Positions 34,971-42,716 of a DNA stretch of 64,000 bases are shown one piece after another (the first letter of the stretch is position 1; every line of letters starts with the position of its first letter). The stretch spans positions 372,001 to 436,000 of the forward strand of contig CABIXY010000001.1 in assembly GCA_902362805.1 (NCBI GenBank), in the 5' to 3' direction. The position numbers and the translations under genes were made by a program. The notes under the pieces are model-generated. The model was not told the origin of the DNA. It made no database searches and saw only the letters and a list, made by a program, of their open reading frames with translations. Source of the stretch: Eubacteriaceae bacterium. GTDB lineage: Bacteria > Bacillota > Clostridia > Peptostreptococcales > Anaerovoracaceae.

Positions 34971-34995
34971 CTTTGCCCGGTATTAGGAGGCCGGT

Positions 34996-35068
34996 ATGCG
35001 CTGGGAGGCGTACATAGCAAAATATCCATGACACCGTTCAAATTCGCTGACTACCAAGAATTTGAACG
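34996..35068 (+). promoter_or_regulatory. Leader peptide and hairpin upstream of the sigma-like gene
   Basis: An 11-codon reading frame (MRWEAYIAKYP, 34996-35031) has an ideal TAGGAGG site. It is followed by a perfect 11-bp inverted repeat CGTTCAAATTC/GAATTTGAACG (35035-35045, 35058-35068) that ends directly against the ribosome site CGGAGGAAAGG of the next gene. The arrangement suggests translational attenuation. Confidence 0.5.
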
Positions 35069-35079
35069 GAGGAAAGGAT

Positions 35080-35628
35080 ATGACGAGAGTATTCATTTGG
35101 AAAAATAACAGCCCACAGGAATGGGAGGAAATCAGTTTTTCAGCGTTCAGTAAGGCACGCCGCAATGGTTGCTTTACTGGGCGCTTTTTTGTTGAAACAG
35201 TCAAAATGTTCCGTGATGAAGATGACCGCATTATCATGGAATGTTCTCGCAAAGATTTTGAAAAATACCAACAGGAGGACCGCCACAGCCGCTATCTCCA
35301 GGAACATGAGAAAAGTCGCTCTATATTCCCAGCTTCTCATGTGGGAGATCGTGACGGCACAGAGGAAGGTTATCAGGATACAGATTTGTTTGTGGATGAA
35401 TCTGTTGATACTGCGGAACAAGCAATTTGTAATCTTCTTATGGCCGATCTGCACCGTGCTTTGCAGCAGCTGAGTCAGAAAGAACGCTCTTTTATCTTGG
35501 ATTATTACGGCATGGAAAAGCCAAGTACACTGCAATTAGCCAAAAGATATGGCATTAGTCAGCCCGCAGCTCATAAGCGTCTGAAAAAAATTGAAGAAAA
35601 AATAAAAAAGTTGGTTATAGATTTCTAA
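35080..35628 (+). CDS. Sigma-70-region-4-like regulator of the element
   Basis: The protein has 182 residues from ATG 35080; GGAGGAAAGG decides the start. N-terminal half: FIWKNNSPQEWEEISFSAFSKARRNGCFTGRFF, basic. The C-terminal part (LSQKERSFILDYYGMEKPSTLQLAKRYGISQPAAHKRLKKIEEKI; landmarks QKERSFILDYYG and AKRYGISQPAAHKRL) is a sigma-70 region 4 HTH. Such proteins are common regulators in clostridial conjugative elements. The leader peptide and hairpin upstream suggest translational control. Confidence 0.75.
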   Translation: MTRVFIWKNNSPQEWEEISFSAFSKARRNGCFTGRFFVETVKMFRDEDDRIIMECSRKDFEKYQQEDRHSRYLQEHEKSRSIFPASHVGDRDGTEEGYQDTDLFVDESVDTAEQAICNLLMADLHRALQQLSQKERSFILDYYGMEKPSTLQLAKRYGISQPAAHKRLKKIEEKIKKLVIDF

Positions 35629-35674
35629 AAAAAGTGGCAGTAGCAAGTGAGAGGGAAATCCTTTCACTTGCACC

Positions 35675-36085
35675 TTGACAACCTCATATACGAATCATTA
35701 AGTTTGATCCTCTTTGGGCGTAATAGCCGCTACATCAGCGGTATATTTTCTGAGAGCTGCCACTCACATAACAGGCCAACCCATTTTTGCTGTATAGATG
35801 AGTTTGCGGTTTATCAGAAATATATCAGGCTGGAATACATCGGATGGCATCCGGTCATGGCATAACAAGGAGGAAAGCTCTCTTACAGCCATAGTCCGAG
35901 CGTGATAACAACCGTCGCAGGCCATGGGTAAGACCAAACGAAGTGGAGGTGAAATTCCTGAGAAGCAGGCCAGCCACCTGCGGCTTAATGATTACCCAAA
36001 TCCCTGGGGTGTCGTGGACAAGTAAGGGATAAAACAGGCGCTAAATTGAAGGAGACTCTGTAATTTGCAGAGCCTCCTTCTTACA
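35675..36085 (+). ncRNA. Candidate structured RNA between the sigma-like gene and mazF
   Basis: About 400 nt without a credible gene. TTGACA (35675-35680) with a weak -10 about 17 nt on could start it. Visible helices: CCGCT/AGCGG, a CGGAT/ATCCG hairpin, and a long-range perfect 7-bp pairing TGGGTAA (35925-35931) with TTACCCA (35992-35998) enclosing a GCAGG/CCTGC hairpin. It ends in a long stem GAAGGAG...CTCCTTC (36048-36080), terminator-like but T-poor. No riboswitch class is recognised. Confidence 0.45.
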
Positions 36086-36116
36086 TAATCAAATCTCAAA
36101 ACATAGGAGGATGAAC

Positions 36117-36497
36117 ATGAAAGAAGATTGGATTTATAAGCGTGGGGATTTATATTATGCCAATTTGAACCCTTATTTTGGATCAGAGCAAGGCGGCACC
36201 CGTCCTGTCCTGGTTCTTCAAAACAATGTGGGGAATTTTTTCTGCCCCACCTTGATCGTAGCTCCGCTCACCAGTAAATGGATTAAGAAAAAGGAGCTGC
36301 CCACACACTATGCACTGGAGAGCGTTCCAGAGCTTGGACTGAAATCTGTTGTTCTGCTGGAGCAAATTAAAACGATTGATAAAAGGCGTGTTTTATCGTA
36401 CATTGGGCGCGTATCTCGCGAAGAAATGAGAGCGATTGATGATGCTCTGCAAGTTAGTTTAGATATTCATATTCCGGAGGAAATGGAGGCTCCGTAA
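36117..36497 (+). CDS. PemK/MazF-family toxin, no adjacent antitoxin
   Basis: The protein has 126 residues from ATG 36117 (AGGAGG ends six bases before it; ATG 36111 abuts the site). Family motifs: RGDLYYANLNPYFGSEQGGTRPVLVLQN near 9-36 (landmarks RGDLYYA and GGTRPVLVLQN), TLIVAPLTS near 45, and SVVLLEQIKTIDKRRV near 78. MazF proteins cleave single-stranded mRNA. No MazE-like gene is adjacent, so either the antitoxin is elsewhere or this copy has a regulatory role in the element. Confidence 0.85.
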   Translation: MKEDWIYKRGDLYYANLNPYFGSEQGGTRPVLVLQNNVGNFFCPTLIVAPLTSKWIKKKELPTHYALESVPELGLKSVVLLEQIKTIDKRRVLSYIGRVSREEMRAIDDALQVSLDIHIPEEMEAP

Positions 36498-36527
36498 GGC
36501 CACTTACCGGATAAAGGAGGCGTTTTT

Positions 36528-36755
36528 ATGTTTGAAGCAAGAATTGCGGAATTGAACCGCTTTAATGAACAAAATCCTGTCAGCTATGACAAAAGAACCT
36601 ATACGGTCGATGAGATTCAGGACATTCTGGGTATCAGTCGTCCCACAGCATATAATCTGGTAAAACAAGGTGTATTCCACAGCGTCAGAGTCGGCGGTCA
36701 TATCCGCATTTCCAAAAAGAGCTTTGATGACTGGCTGGATCACACAGATGAATGA
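36528..36755 (+). CDS. Excisionase-type helix-turn-helix protein
   Basis: The protein has 75 residues. YTVDEIQDILGISRPTAYNLVKQGVFHSVRVGGHIRISKKSFDDWL is a typical MerR-like/HTH_17 excisionase fold (landmarks YTVDEIQDILGIS and RVGGHIRISK). AAAGGAGG precedes the start. It is followed by a strong terminator and then by a two-domain relative and the integrase, so a role in excision is likely. Confidence 0.8.
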   Translation: MFEARIAELNRFNEQNPVSYDKRTYTVDEIQDILGISRPTAYNLVKQGVFHSVRVGGHIRISKKSFDDWLDHTDE

Positions 36756-36761
36756 TTTGTC

Positions 36762-36801
36762 AAGGATGCCGATCTCCAAATCGACATCCTTAACTTTTTT
36801 T
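36762..36801 (+). terminator. Rho-independent terminator after the excisionase-type gene
   Basis: AAGGATG-C-CGAT / ATCG-A-CATCCTT stem with loop CTCCAA, then seven T. It separates 36528 from the integrase unit. Confidence 0.8.
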
Positions 36802-36859
36802 CTGCTTTCTCTTACAATGAGGCCATAGCAAGAAAAACTTTATAGAGGAGGCAAAAGCC

Positions 36860-37297
36860 ATGCAGAAACAAAGAGTAAAGACCAGTATGTCTGTACCAGA
36901 GATGGGCAAAATGCTTGGGCTTGGTAAAGTAGAATCCTACTGGTTGGTTAAAAAGAACTATTTCAAAACAATTCAAGTGGCCGGACGAATGAGAGTTATG
37001 CTGGATAGCTTTGAAGATTGGTATGCCGGCCAGTTCCACTATAAAAAAGTGGATGGTACACCGCCCGGAGAGAAATGGAGGCATACTACGATGTCAGTTC
37101 CGGAAATAGCGGATCTTTTGGGGCTGAAATCTGGCACAGCTTATGACCTTGTTAAAAGGGGCTATTTTGAGACGACCTTGATTGATCGAAGAATTCGTAT
37201 CATTACCAGCAGTTTTGAAGCCTGGTATCAAAAGCAAACTCATTATGTGAAAATCTCAGAAAGGAGCAATGAAAATGGCATCTATCGTGAAGCGTAA
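36860..37297 (+). CDS. Tandem double excisionase-like HTH protein
   Basis: The protein has 145 residues made of two similar HTH_17 units: MSVPEMGKMLGLGKVESYWLVKKNYF (about 10-35) and MSVPEIADLLGLKSGTAYDLVKRGYF (about 78-103). Each ends in a 'R-I-R-I/M ... SFE-x-WY' wing. The internal duplication implies binding to paired sites. It overlaps the integrase start by 29 nt, so the two are translationally linked and it probably sets excision versus integration. Confidence 0.75.
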   Translation: MQKQRVKTSMSVPEMGKMLGLGKVESYWLVKKNYFKTIQVAGRMRVMLDSFEDWYAGQFHYKKVDGTPPGEKWRHTTMSVPEIADLLGLKSGTAYDLVKRGYFETTLIDRRIRIITSSFEAWYQKQTHYVKISERSNENGIYREA

Positions 37298-38666
37298 AAG
37301 CAAATATTCTGTGGTGTATGATTACACAGATGAAAACGGAAAGCGCAGACAGCGTTGGGAAACCTTCAGCACAAATGCAGAAGCAAAAAAACGAAAAAAG
37401 CAAATTGAGTATGAGCAGGACTCTGGAACCTTCTTTATTCCTACGGCAAAGACCCTGAACGATCTGCTCGATGAATATATGTCCATCTATGGTGTAAATA
37501 CCTGGGCAATGTCAACATATGAAAGCCGCCGTGGTCTGGCGAGAAACTACATAACTCCTATTATCGGAGATATGTTACTATCCGACATCACTCCAAGGAT
37601 GATGGATAAGTATTACCGCGATCTGCTCTCTGTGAAAACGGTAAGCGTCAACAACCGCAAACCCACAAGCGAATATCTGACCCCGCATACAGTAAGAGAA
37701 ATTCACAAGCTACTTCGCAGTGCCTTTAATCAGGCGGTGCGTTGGGAACTAATCAGCCGTAACCCTGTCCTGAATGCGACACTTCCCAAAGAAGAACATA
37801 AAGAACGGGATATATGGACTGCCGAAACTCTGAGCAAGGCTATGGAAGTCTGTGATGATCCTATCCTCTCCCTTGCCTTAAATCTGGCGTTCTCCTGCTC
37901 TTTACGCATTGGCGAAATGCTGGGCCTTACCTGGGACTGCATTGATATTGCACCACAGAGCATAGAAAATGGTTCAGCTTATATATTCGTCAACAAAGAG
38001 CTGCAACGGGTTACACGAGGTGCATTGGACGATTTGAGCGACAAAGGTGTTATTAAGAAGTTTCCACCTTGCATAGCCAGTACCCATACTGCTCTGGTCC
38101 TGAAAGAGCCTAAAACCAAAACCAGTATTCGCCGTGTGTACCTGCCGAAAACAGTTGCCTATATGCTGGTAGAGAGAAAAAAAGAAATCGACGAGCTGAT
38201 GGATCTGTTTGGAGACGAATACATCGACAATAACCTGGTCTTTTGCTCCAGCAATGGCCGTCCGATGGAAAGTCAGGTGATTAACCGTGCTTTCAATAAA
38301 CTTATCAAAGAAAACGGACTGCCTCATGTTGTGTTCCATTCTCTCCGCCACTCCAGCATCACCTACAAGCTGAAACTCAATGGCGGCGATATGAAATCAG
38401 TCCAGGGCGACTCCGGTCATGCTCAGGTTAAAATGGTTGCGGATGTCTATTCTCACATCATCGACGAGGATCGGTGCATAAACGCTCAGCGATTGGAGGA
38501 AGCATTTTATTCCTCTAAGACTCCTGATCCCGTTGAAGATACAGAGCCTAAAACTGCGGATACTGCCGTCACTGAAAGTGATGAAAGTGATGCAGTGAAG
38601 ATACTGGAACTGCTTAAAAATCCCGAAACTGCCGCACTGCTCAAGCAGCTGGCAAAGGCTTTATAA
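37269..38666 (+). CDS. Tyrosine integrase of the element
   Basis: A 465-residue phage-type tyrosine recombinase: N-terminal AP2-like arm-binding segment (KYSVVYDYTDENGKRRQRWETF), SAM-like core-binding domain (about 60-165) and catalytic domain. The catalytic residues are visible: R in SCSLRIGEMLG, HSLRH near 358, and Tyr in VADVYSHIIDED near 395. The Pro/Glu-rich C-terminal tail is long. It points at tRNA-Arg 350 bp downstream, with repeats between that suit integrase binding. ATG 37269 has AAGGAGC upstream. Confidence 0.93.
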   Translation: MKMASIVKRKSKYSVVYDYTDENGKRRQRWETFSTNAEAKKRKKQIEYEQDSGTFFIPTAKTLNDLLDEYMSIYGVNTWAMSTYESRRGLARNYITPIIGDMLLSDITPRMMDKYYRDLLSVKTVSVNNRKPTSEYLTPHTVREIHKLLRSAFNQAVRWELISRNPVLNATLPKEEHKERDIWTAETLSKAMEVCDDPILSLALNLAFSCSLRIGEMLGLTWDCIDIAPQSIENGSAYIFVNKELQRVTRGALDDLSDKGVIKKFPPCIASTHTALVLKEPKTKTSIRRVYLPKTVAYMLVERKKEIDELMDLFGDEYIDNNLVFCSSNGRPMESQVINRAFNKLIKENGLPHVVFHSLRHSSITYKLKLNGGDMKSVQGDSGHAQVKMVADVYSHIIDEDRCINAQRLEEAFYSSKTPDPVEDTEPKTADTAVTESDESDAVKILELLKNPETAALLKQLAKAL

Positions 38667-38686
38667 AGTCCCCCCTCAGAAGAACG

Positions 38687-38709
38687 CCTCTCACTTTGTG
38701 AGAGGTTTT
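38687..38709 (+). terminator. Rho-independent terminator of the integrase
   Basis: CCTCTCAC-TTT-GTGAGAGG followed by TTTTC, 20 nt after the integrase stop. Confidence 0.8.
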
Positions 38710-38750
38710 CTTCGTTTGAACCACTTTGCACAGTGACCAAACACTTTTTT

Positions 38751-38925
38751 TGTTAGCAAGGTTCTGAAGGCATTTTTGAGCGATGTTAGCAAATTCGCGA
38801 TTTTGTTTGCAACTTCCTCTAATTTCTGCTAACAAATGTTTGCAAGTTCCTTTGGTAAAAATCGAACCTCTGACTTACCGCCTTTCTTAGCAAAAGGCCA
38901 AATCTCGTTAGCAAATGTTAGCAAA
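38751..38925. repeat. Repeated TGTTAGCAAA motifs between integrase and attachment site
   Basis: Copies at 38751 (TGTTAGCAAG), 38784-38793, inverted TGCTAACA at about 38827, TGTTTGCAAG at about 38837, CTTAGCAAAA at about 38886, and an adjacent pair GTTAGCAAA/TGTTAGCAAA at 38907-38925. Their place between int and tRNA fits arm-type or core binding sites of the integrase. No gene is seen here. Confidence 0.55.
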
Positions 38926-38972
38926 CCAAGGTTTTTTGCAAAAAAGCCACAAAAGCCGCAGAAATAAGAAAA

Positions 38973-39005
38973 GCCGAAAACCCTGATAAATCAAAGGTTT
39001 TCGGC
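38973..39005 (-). terminator. Terminator of tRNA-Arg
   Basis: On the minus strand GCCGAAAACC pairs with GGTTTTCGGC across a 13-nt loop and is followed by TTTTCTT. It lies 9 bases behind the tRNA 3' end. Confidence 0.75.
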
Positions 39006-39013
39006 GTGTTTGC

Positions 39014-39090
39014 TGGCGTCCCTGGCGGGATTCGAACCCACGGCCTTTCGCTTAGGAGGCGAACGCTCTATCCTGCTGAGCTACAGAGAC
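39014..39090 (-). tRNA. tRNA-Arg (anticodon CCT), likely attachment site
   Basis: A complete cloverleaf on the minus strand: acceptor GTCTCTG/CAGGGAC, D-arm GCTC/GAGC, anticodon stem TTCGC/GCGAA with loop CTCCTAA (anticodon CCT), T-arm with GTTCGAATC, discriminator G and encoded CCA. Its 3' end faces the integrase, the usual geometry for tRNA-targeted elements. The exact crossover cannot be fixed without the other end of the element. Confidence 0.92.
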
Positions 39091-39477
39091 ATCTATTCAA
39101 TTAAAATTGGTAACGATCACTTTTCATCGTAAGGCGGCCGGTAGAGCATAACCTTAGGAGAGCGTTGTTATATCCATTTAACTACGGAGACATATTACTT
39201 GTTAATATGTCGACAAAGATCGAGATAACAACGCAAAGGAAACGTTGTTCATACTAGCTTATGATAACACTTTTTCTCGTAAATTTCAATCTAATTTTGA
39301 ACTTTCTTAGCAGCCCTTTCAATAGGAATTTACTTGTTGTCAATCTGCTGCATTTTGTTCTTTTTTTTATACAGACAGAACGATTTTTCGGGTGTAATCT
39401 GAAAGCGAAAGGAGGAAATTTTGTCGAATGGTGTTGGGAAAGTTGTAACCTCATGTAGTTTGTGAGAGGAGAACAAA
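39091..39477. other. Non-coding stretch with a tRNA-Arg-like relic
   Basis: At 39133-39191 (minus strand) a sequence starting GTCTCCGTAGTTAAATGGAT, with ACGCT-CTCCTAA, closely resembles the 5' half of a tRNA-Arg(CCT). The expected 3' half is missing or scrambled. Hairpins ACATATTA/TAATATGT (about 39190-39210) and AACAACG/CGTTGTT (about 39225) follow, then AT-rich DNA before the gene at 39478. No open frame is supported. Confidence 0.45.
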
Positions 39478-40542
39478 ATGAAAAAGAAAACATTAATGAA
39501 AAAAGCGAGCGTATTTGCAATGCTCAGCGTATTGACGATGACGATGTTTGTACAACCTGCATTTGCAGCGGGAACATATGCAGTTGATGATGGGGGAAAT
39601 CTTCTCCCGGTATCTTCGGAGCGTGCCTTAGCTTGTGACCGAATGAAAGAAATGTCGCAAGTAGAGTGGACTTTATCTGGAGCGCTACGCTATTGCTATG
39701 CCCAATCAGGAGGCAAGCTGACAGAGGAATCTCAAATAACCATCTACAAGTATTGGGATAATAAGCTGGCAAATGAGGTGATACCACGTAAAGGGATACC
39801 ATACACACAGGTCGACAGAGAACATAGTTTTCCAAATGGATTTACATTGACCAAAGGAACTAAAACTCTGCAAATAGGAGATAAACTCTTTTGCTCTATA
39901 TGGGGAACTGACTGCTCGTCTTCTATTGACTTCGCTTGGAGAAAGGGAACCGGTAACTTAAACAGCAGTAATTTCCTTAAACGCAAGAAAAGCGATGGTT
40001 CTTATGAACTTTATAGAACGCGAAATCTGTTTAATGACGGTCTGATTAACAGCAAAGAGGATGGCGAAGACGATTATCTCATGCTGGTAGGAAAGTATGG
40101 AGGCTATTACACGGATCGATTAAAGGCAAGCACTACCAAAGAAATCGTTGAAGGACTCTCTGCACCGGGGAATTATGAGACTGGTGAAGATATTTACAGC
40201 AAAGTCTATGCTGATATGAAACCTGGAGATGCATTGTTAAGAAGAACTTCAACATTCGGACATGCACGGCTTGTTACCGGAGTCAAGATTGTTTATACTG
40301 ATGCTGCTAAGACACAAATTGATCCTTACCAAAGCTACGTTACATGTATTGAACAGGCTGGATTTAGACAAGGAGATGGAAACTGGAAGACATCATGGAT
40401 GCCAAATGATGAAGACAATGGAAAATATACGGGGAAGTATAGTTTTGCACAACTAAGTGGAGAAAGCAACAGCTACAATTTGGCGGGAAACCTAATAAAA
40501 GCTTATTATGTGCCAATTAAGCTGAAAGCTTTTACTGATTAA
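39478..40542 (+). CDS. Secreted NlpC/P60-like protein
   Basis: The protein has 354 residues. Signal peptide 1-31 (basic KKK start, hydrophobic core, AFA-A cleavage). The likely cysteine-peptidase core is SIWGTDCSSSIDFAW near 137-151 for the Cys and RRTSTFGHARLVTGV near 257-271 for the His. Known NlpC/P60 proteins cut peptidoglycan peptides. A strong terminator follows at 40567. It is the first chromosomal gene to the right of the tRNA; relation to the tail locus is unknown. Confidence 0.7.
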   Translation: MKKKTLMKKASVFAMLSVLTMTMFVQPAFAAGTYAVDDGGNLLPVSSERALACDRMKEMSQVEWTLSGALRYCYAQSGGKLTEESQITIYKYWDNKLANEVIPRKGIPYTQVDREHSFPNGFTLTKGTKTLQIGDKLFCSIWGTDCSSSIDFAWRKGTGNLNSSNFLKRKKSDGSYELYRTRNLFNDGLINSKEDGEDDYLMLVGKYGGYYTDRLKASTTKEIVEGLSAPGNYETGEDIYSKVYADMKPGDALLRRTSTFGHARLVTGVKIVYTDAAKTQIDPYQSYVTCIEQAGFRQGDGNWKTSWMPNDEDNGKYTGKYSFAQLSGESNSYNLAGNLIKAYYVPIKLKAFTD

Positions 40543-40566
40543 GTTTTGCAACGTGATCTTAAATAC

Positions 40567-40594
40567 GGCTGGGGCATTCTACCCCGGCCTTTTT
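40567..40594 (+). terminator. Rho-independent terminator
   Basis: GGCTGGGG/CCCCGGCC stem, loop CATTCTA, followed by TTTTT. Confidence 0.85.
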
Positions 40595-40706
40595 GATTGT
40601 AGGAGTTTATATCGCCATAGTACTACAGATGAGGACGTAATTTACTAATAGATGAGAACTGGAAAATAGGAGAATCTTCATAGAGTTTAATTTGTTAAAC
40701 TAACGC

Positions 40707-40793
40707 TTGACAAAATGAGTTTACTATAGTAAAATAATTATGAGGCAAAGCGCGAGCCTCATAAATTTTAACTCTTATTTTTACTATAGTAAA
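40707..40793 (+). promoter_or_regulatory. Promoter covered by two identical palindromic operators
   Basis: TTGACA (40707-40712), 17-nt spacer, TAAAAT (40730-40735). The palindrome TTTACTATAGTAAA overlaps the -10 (40720-40733) and recurs at 40780-40793. Between them is a hairpin ATGAGGC/GCCTCAT (40740-40762). The gene at 40837 is therefore under tight repression by an XRE-type protein, possibly the one encoded at 41700. Confidence 0.7.
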
Positions 40794-40836
40794 CTAGAGA
40801 CGCAAAAAAACTCAATAATCAAAAGGAGGTAATAAA

Positions 40837-41661
40837 ATGGCATATTTAACAATTCCAGAATTAACATCTACACAAAAGCAGGCAATGAAAAGTTTAATGG
40901 ATGCGTATTTTGCACAGAAGAATATCTTTGAATACAGAGGTGATATCAGAAGAGAGAGCTACGCATATACGAGCAAGCTTGCCACTGGCAGTTCCACCAT
41001 CGAAGGTTGTATGAATACAGCAGGAGATTATCTTCTCAACTGCGGCGTATTTGCACAGATGATTTGGATGGGCAGAAACATTTCAGATTTTACCAATCAC
41101 ATGACAACACCTGTTACATCTATCACAAAGGCCTTTGATTGGGGATACTATTTTGACTTCCTAGGTTCACAGAATGCATACAAGGTAATGAAGGACTCTA
41201 CGACGTACTATGGTGCAAATACTTATAAGATCAGCTCCAGTTCAAAACCAATCTTCATTACTTTTGATAATGCATCAGCCATGGCCGATGAACTTCATAG
41301 AAAGGGCTATGAAATTCCATATGGACAGGCAGACATAGGCGATCTTGTCTTCTATAGAGCAGACTCTATTACAGATGGAGATACGGACGAACTAGAAGCG
41401 ACCAATTTTAGAAACATCACCCATGTAGGTGTGGTGTACAATGTAAATTCTGATGGTACTTTGACCATTATGGAATGTACCAATGCCTATACGGCAAACA
41501 TTGGTAAATGTGGTATTTCTACAGCGAGCGGTGTTACTACATTTGGACTTGTGAGGGGTTCCAACTTAAACTACCGAGTCGAAATGTGCGCTAGGCATCC
41601 ATCTGCCTATGGAGATGGCGGCAACGTTCCAACAAAATTCACACCATATAGACGAGGATAA
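40837..41661 (+). CDS. NlpC/P60-like wall peptidase without signal peptide
   Basis: A 274-residue protein with no export signal. It has a Cys region LLNCGVFAQMIW near 67-78, then ADIGDLVFYRAD near 165 and NITHVGVVYNV near 193 with the His, the order of the NlpC/P60 fold. Lack of a signal peptide suits a phage-style lysin released by a holin or used inside the cell. AAAGGAGG precedes the ATG. Its promoter carries two operator palindromes that resemble those of the prophage control region at 49.1-49.4 kb. Confidence 0.7.
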   Translation: MAYLTIPELTSTQKQAMKSLMDAYFAQKNIFEYRGDIRRESYAYTSKLATGSSTIEGCMNTAGDYLLNCGVFAQMIWMGRNISDFTNHMTTPVTSITKAFDWGYYFDFLGSQNAYKVMKDSTTYYGANTYKISSSSKPIFITFDNASAMADELHRKGYEIPYGQADIGDLVFYRADSITDGDTDELEATNFRNITHVGVVYNVNSDGTLTIMECTNAYTANIGKCGISTASGVTTFGLVRGSNLNYRVEMCARHPSAYGDGGNVPTKFTPYRRG

Positions 41662-41665
41662 CATC

Positions 41666-41695
41666 AAAAAGGCCTGTAATATTGCAGGCCTTTTT
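41666..41695. terminator. Two-way terminator
   Basis: AAAAAGGCCTG/CAGGCCTTTTT stem between the convergent genes 40837 and 41700. A run on one side and T run on the other serve both directions. Confidence 0.85.
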
Positions 41696-41699
41696 CCGT

Positions 41700-42035
41700 T
41701 CATTTAAGTTTTCTGACAGCGTCTTTATTTGCCTTCAACAGTTCAAGCAATACTTGCGCTTCTTGCTCCGTACAGTCTGATAAGATGTTCTTTATCTCGC
41801 TTTCAATAACCAGATTGGAGTGCCTGGAATCAAAGACCAGAAAGTCTATGGAGATATGTAGCTCACTGGCGATATTTGTAAGTGCCTGCAGACTGACACC
41901 TGTGCTGGCATTTTCGATTGCACTGATATGGGTAATCGATAAGTCTGTTTTTTCTGCTAGCACTTCTTGTGTAATGCGTGCGTTTAATCTTGCGTCTCTG
42001 ATTTTTTCTCCAACTGCCATGTAGTCTATTTTCAT
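41700..42035 (-). CDS. XRE-family repressor
   Basis: A 111-residue protein with a Cro/cI HTH at about 7-62 (IRDARLNARITQEVLAEKTDLSITHISAIENASTG; landmarks TQEVLAEKTDLS and HISAIE). The acidic helical C-terminus resembles those of clostridial phage-like repressors. Convergent to the NlpC/P60 gene and the best candidate for the factor binding TTTACTATAGTAAA. Confidence 0.85.
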   Translation of the reverse strand: MKIDYMAVGEKIRDARLNARITQEVLAEKTDLSITHISAIENASTGVSLQALTNIASELHISIDFLVFDSRHSNLVIESEIKNILSDCTEQEAQVLLELLKANKDAVRKLK

Positions 42036-42155
42036 AAATTCCGTTCCCCTTTATTCACCTTTTTCCCTATTGTATCTTCTCAGACAATACATTATAATAA
42101 ACTAATACAGGAATAACTATCGTATGACAGGATAAAGCGCAGAATAAAAGACAGT

Positions 42156-42198
42156 AAAAACCATCTGCCAATGGAGGAAGTCCTTCATGTGCAGATGG
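42156..42198 (-). terminator. Terminator of the lipoprotein gene
   Basis: CCATCTGC (42161-42168) pairs with GCAGATGG (42191-42198) with further inner pairing. On the minus strand it is followed by TTTTTAC. Confidence 0.75.
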
Positions 42199-42212
42199 CT
42201 TTAAGGTTATTG

Positions 42213-42614
42213 CTATTTAAAGTTGATTTCATTGAACTGGTCTATGAGCTTCTGATCGGAGTCATTAGGGAAGACCAGGATAATGCCGTCTTTGTGAGCA
42301 GCTGCCTTGATGGTTCCCTCACCTTTTACGATATCCTTGTATTCTTTAGAATCCTCTTTGAACTCATAGAGCTCTACGCTACCATCATTATATTCTTTGC
42401 CGTCTTTTGCACCGATGGTGTTGTACATTGTCTTTTCACCATCTTTTAAATCAAGATGTTTAGCGACTGCATCGATATTTTTATCAATTGATACAGTTTC
42501 CGCATTCTCCTTGTTGTTGTCGTCCTTACCATCGTTTGCGTTTGAATCATTGCCGCAGGCGAACAGGCCGAGACAGAGCAATAATGAAAGTAAAATAACT
42601 GTTATTCTTTTCAT
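42213..42614 (-). CDS. Small lipoprotein
   Basis: The protein has 133 residues from ATG 42614, eight bases after AAAGGAG on the minus strand; the open frame further upstream is ignored. Lipoprotein signal MKRITVILLSLLLCLGLFAC with lipobox LFAC at residue 20, then an Asn/Asp-rich linker and a compact beta-alpha domain. Anchored outside the cell. Function unknown. Confidence 0.8.
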   Translation of the reverse strand: MKRITVILLSLLLCLGLFACGNDSNANDGKDDNNKENAETVSIDKNIDAVAKHLDLKDGEKTMYNTIGAKDGKEYNDGSVELYEFKEDSKEYKDIVKGEGTIKAAAHKDGIILVFPNDSDQKLIDQFNEINFK

Positions 42615-42716
42615 TTTTAATTCTCCTTTCTTCGTATCACCTATTCTTCCCATTAAATCAAAAAATATGACATAACAAGAAAAATTTACTATGATAAGAA
42701 TAAGGAGCAAAAAGTG

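Noticed and set aside
35647..35865. 72-codon frame after the sigma-like gene
   Set aside because: Weak start context, begins inside a hairpin, and overlaps a region whose base pairing fits an RNA better than a protein.
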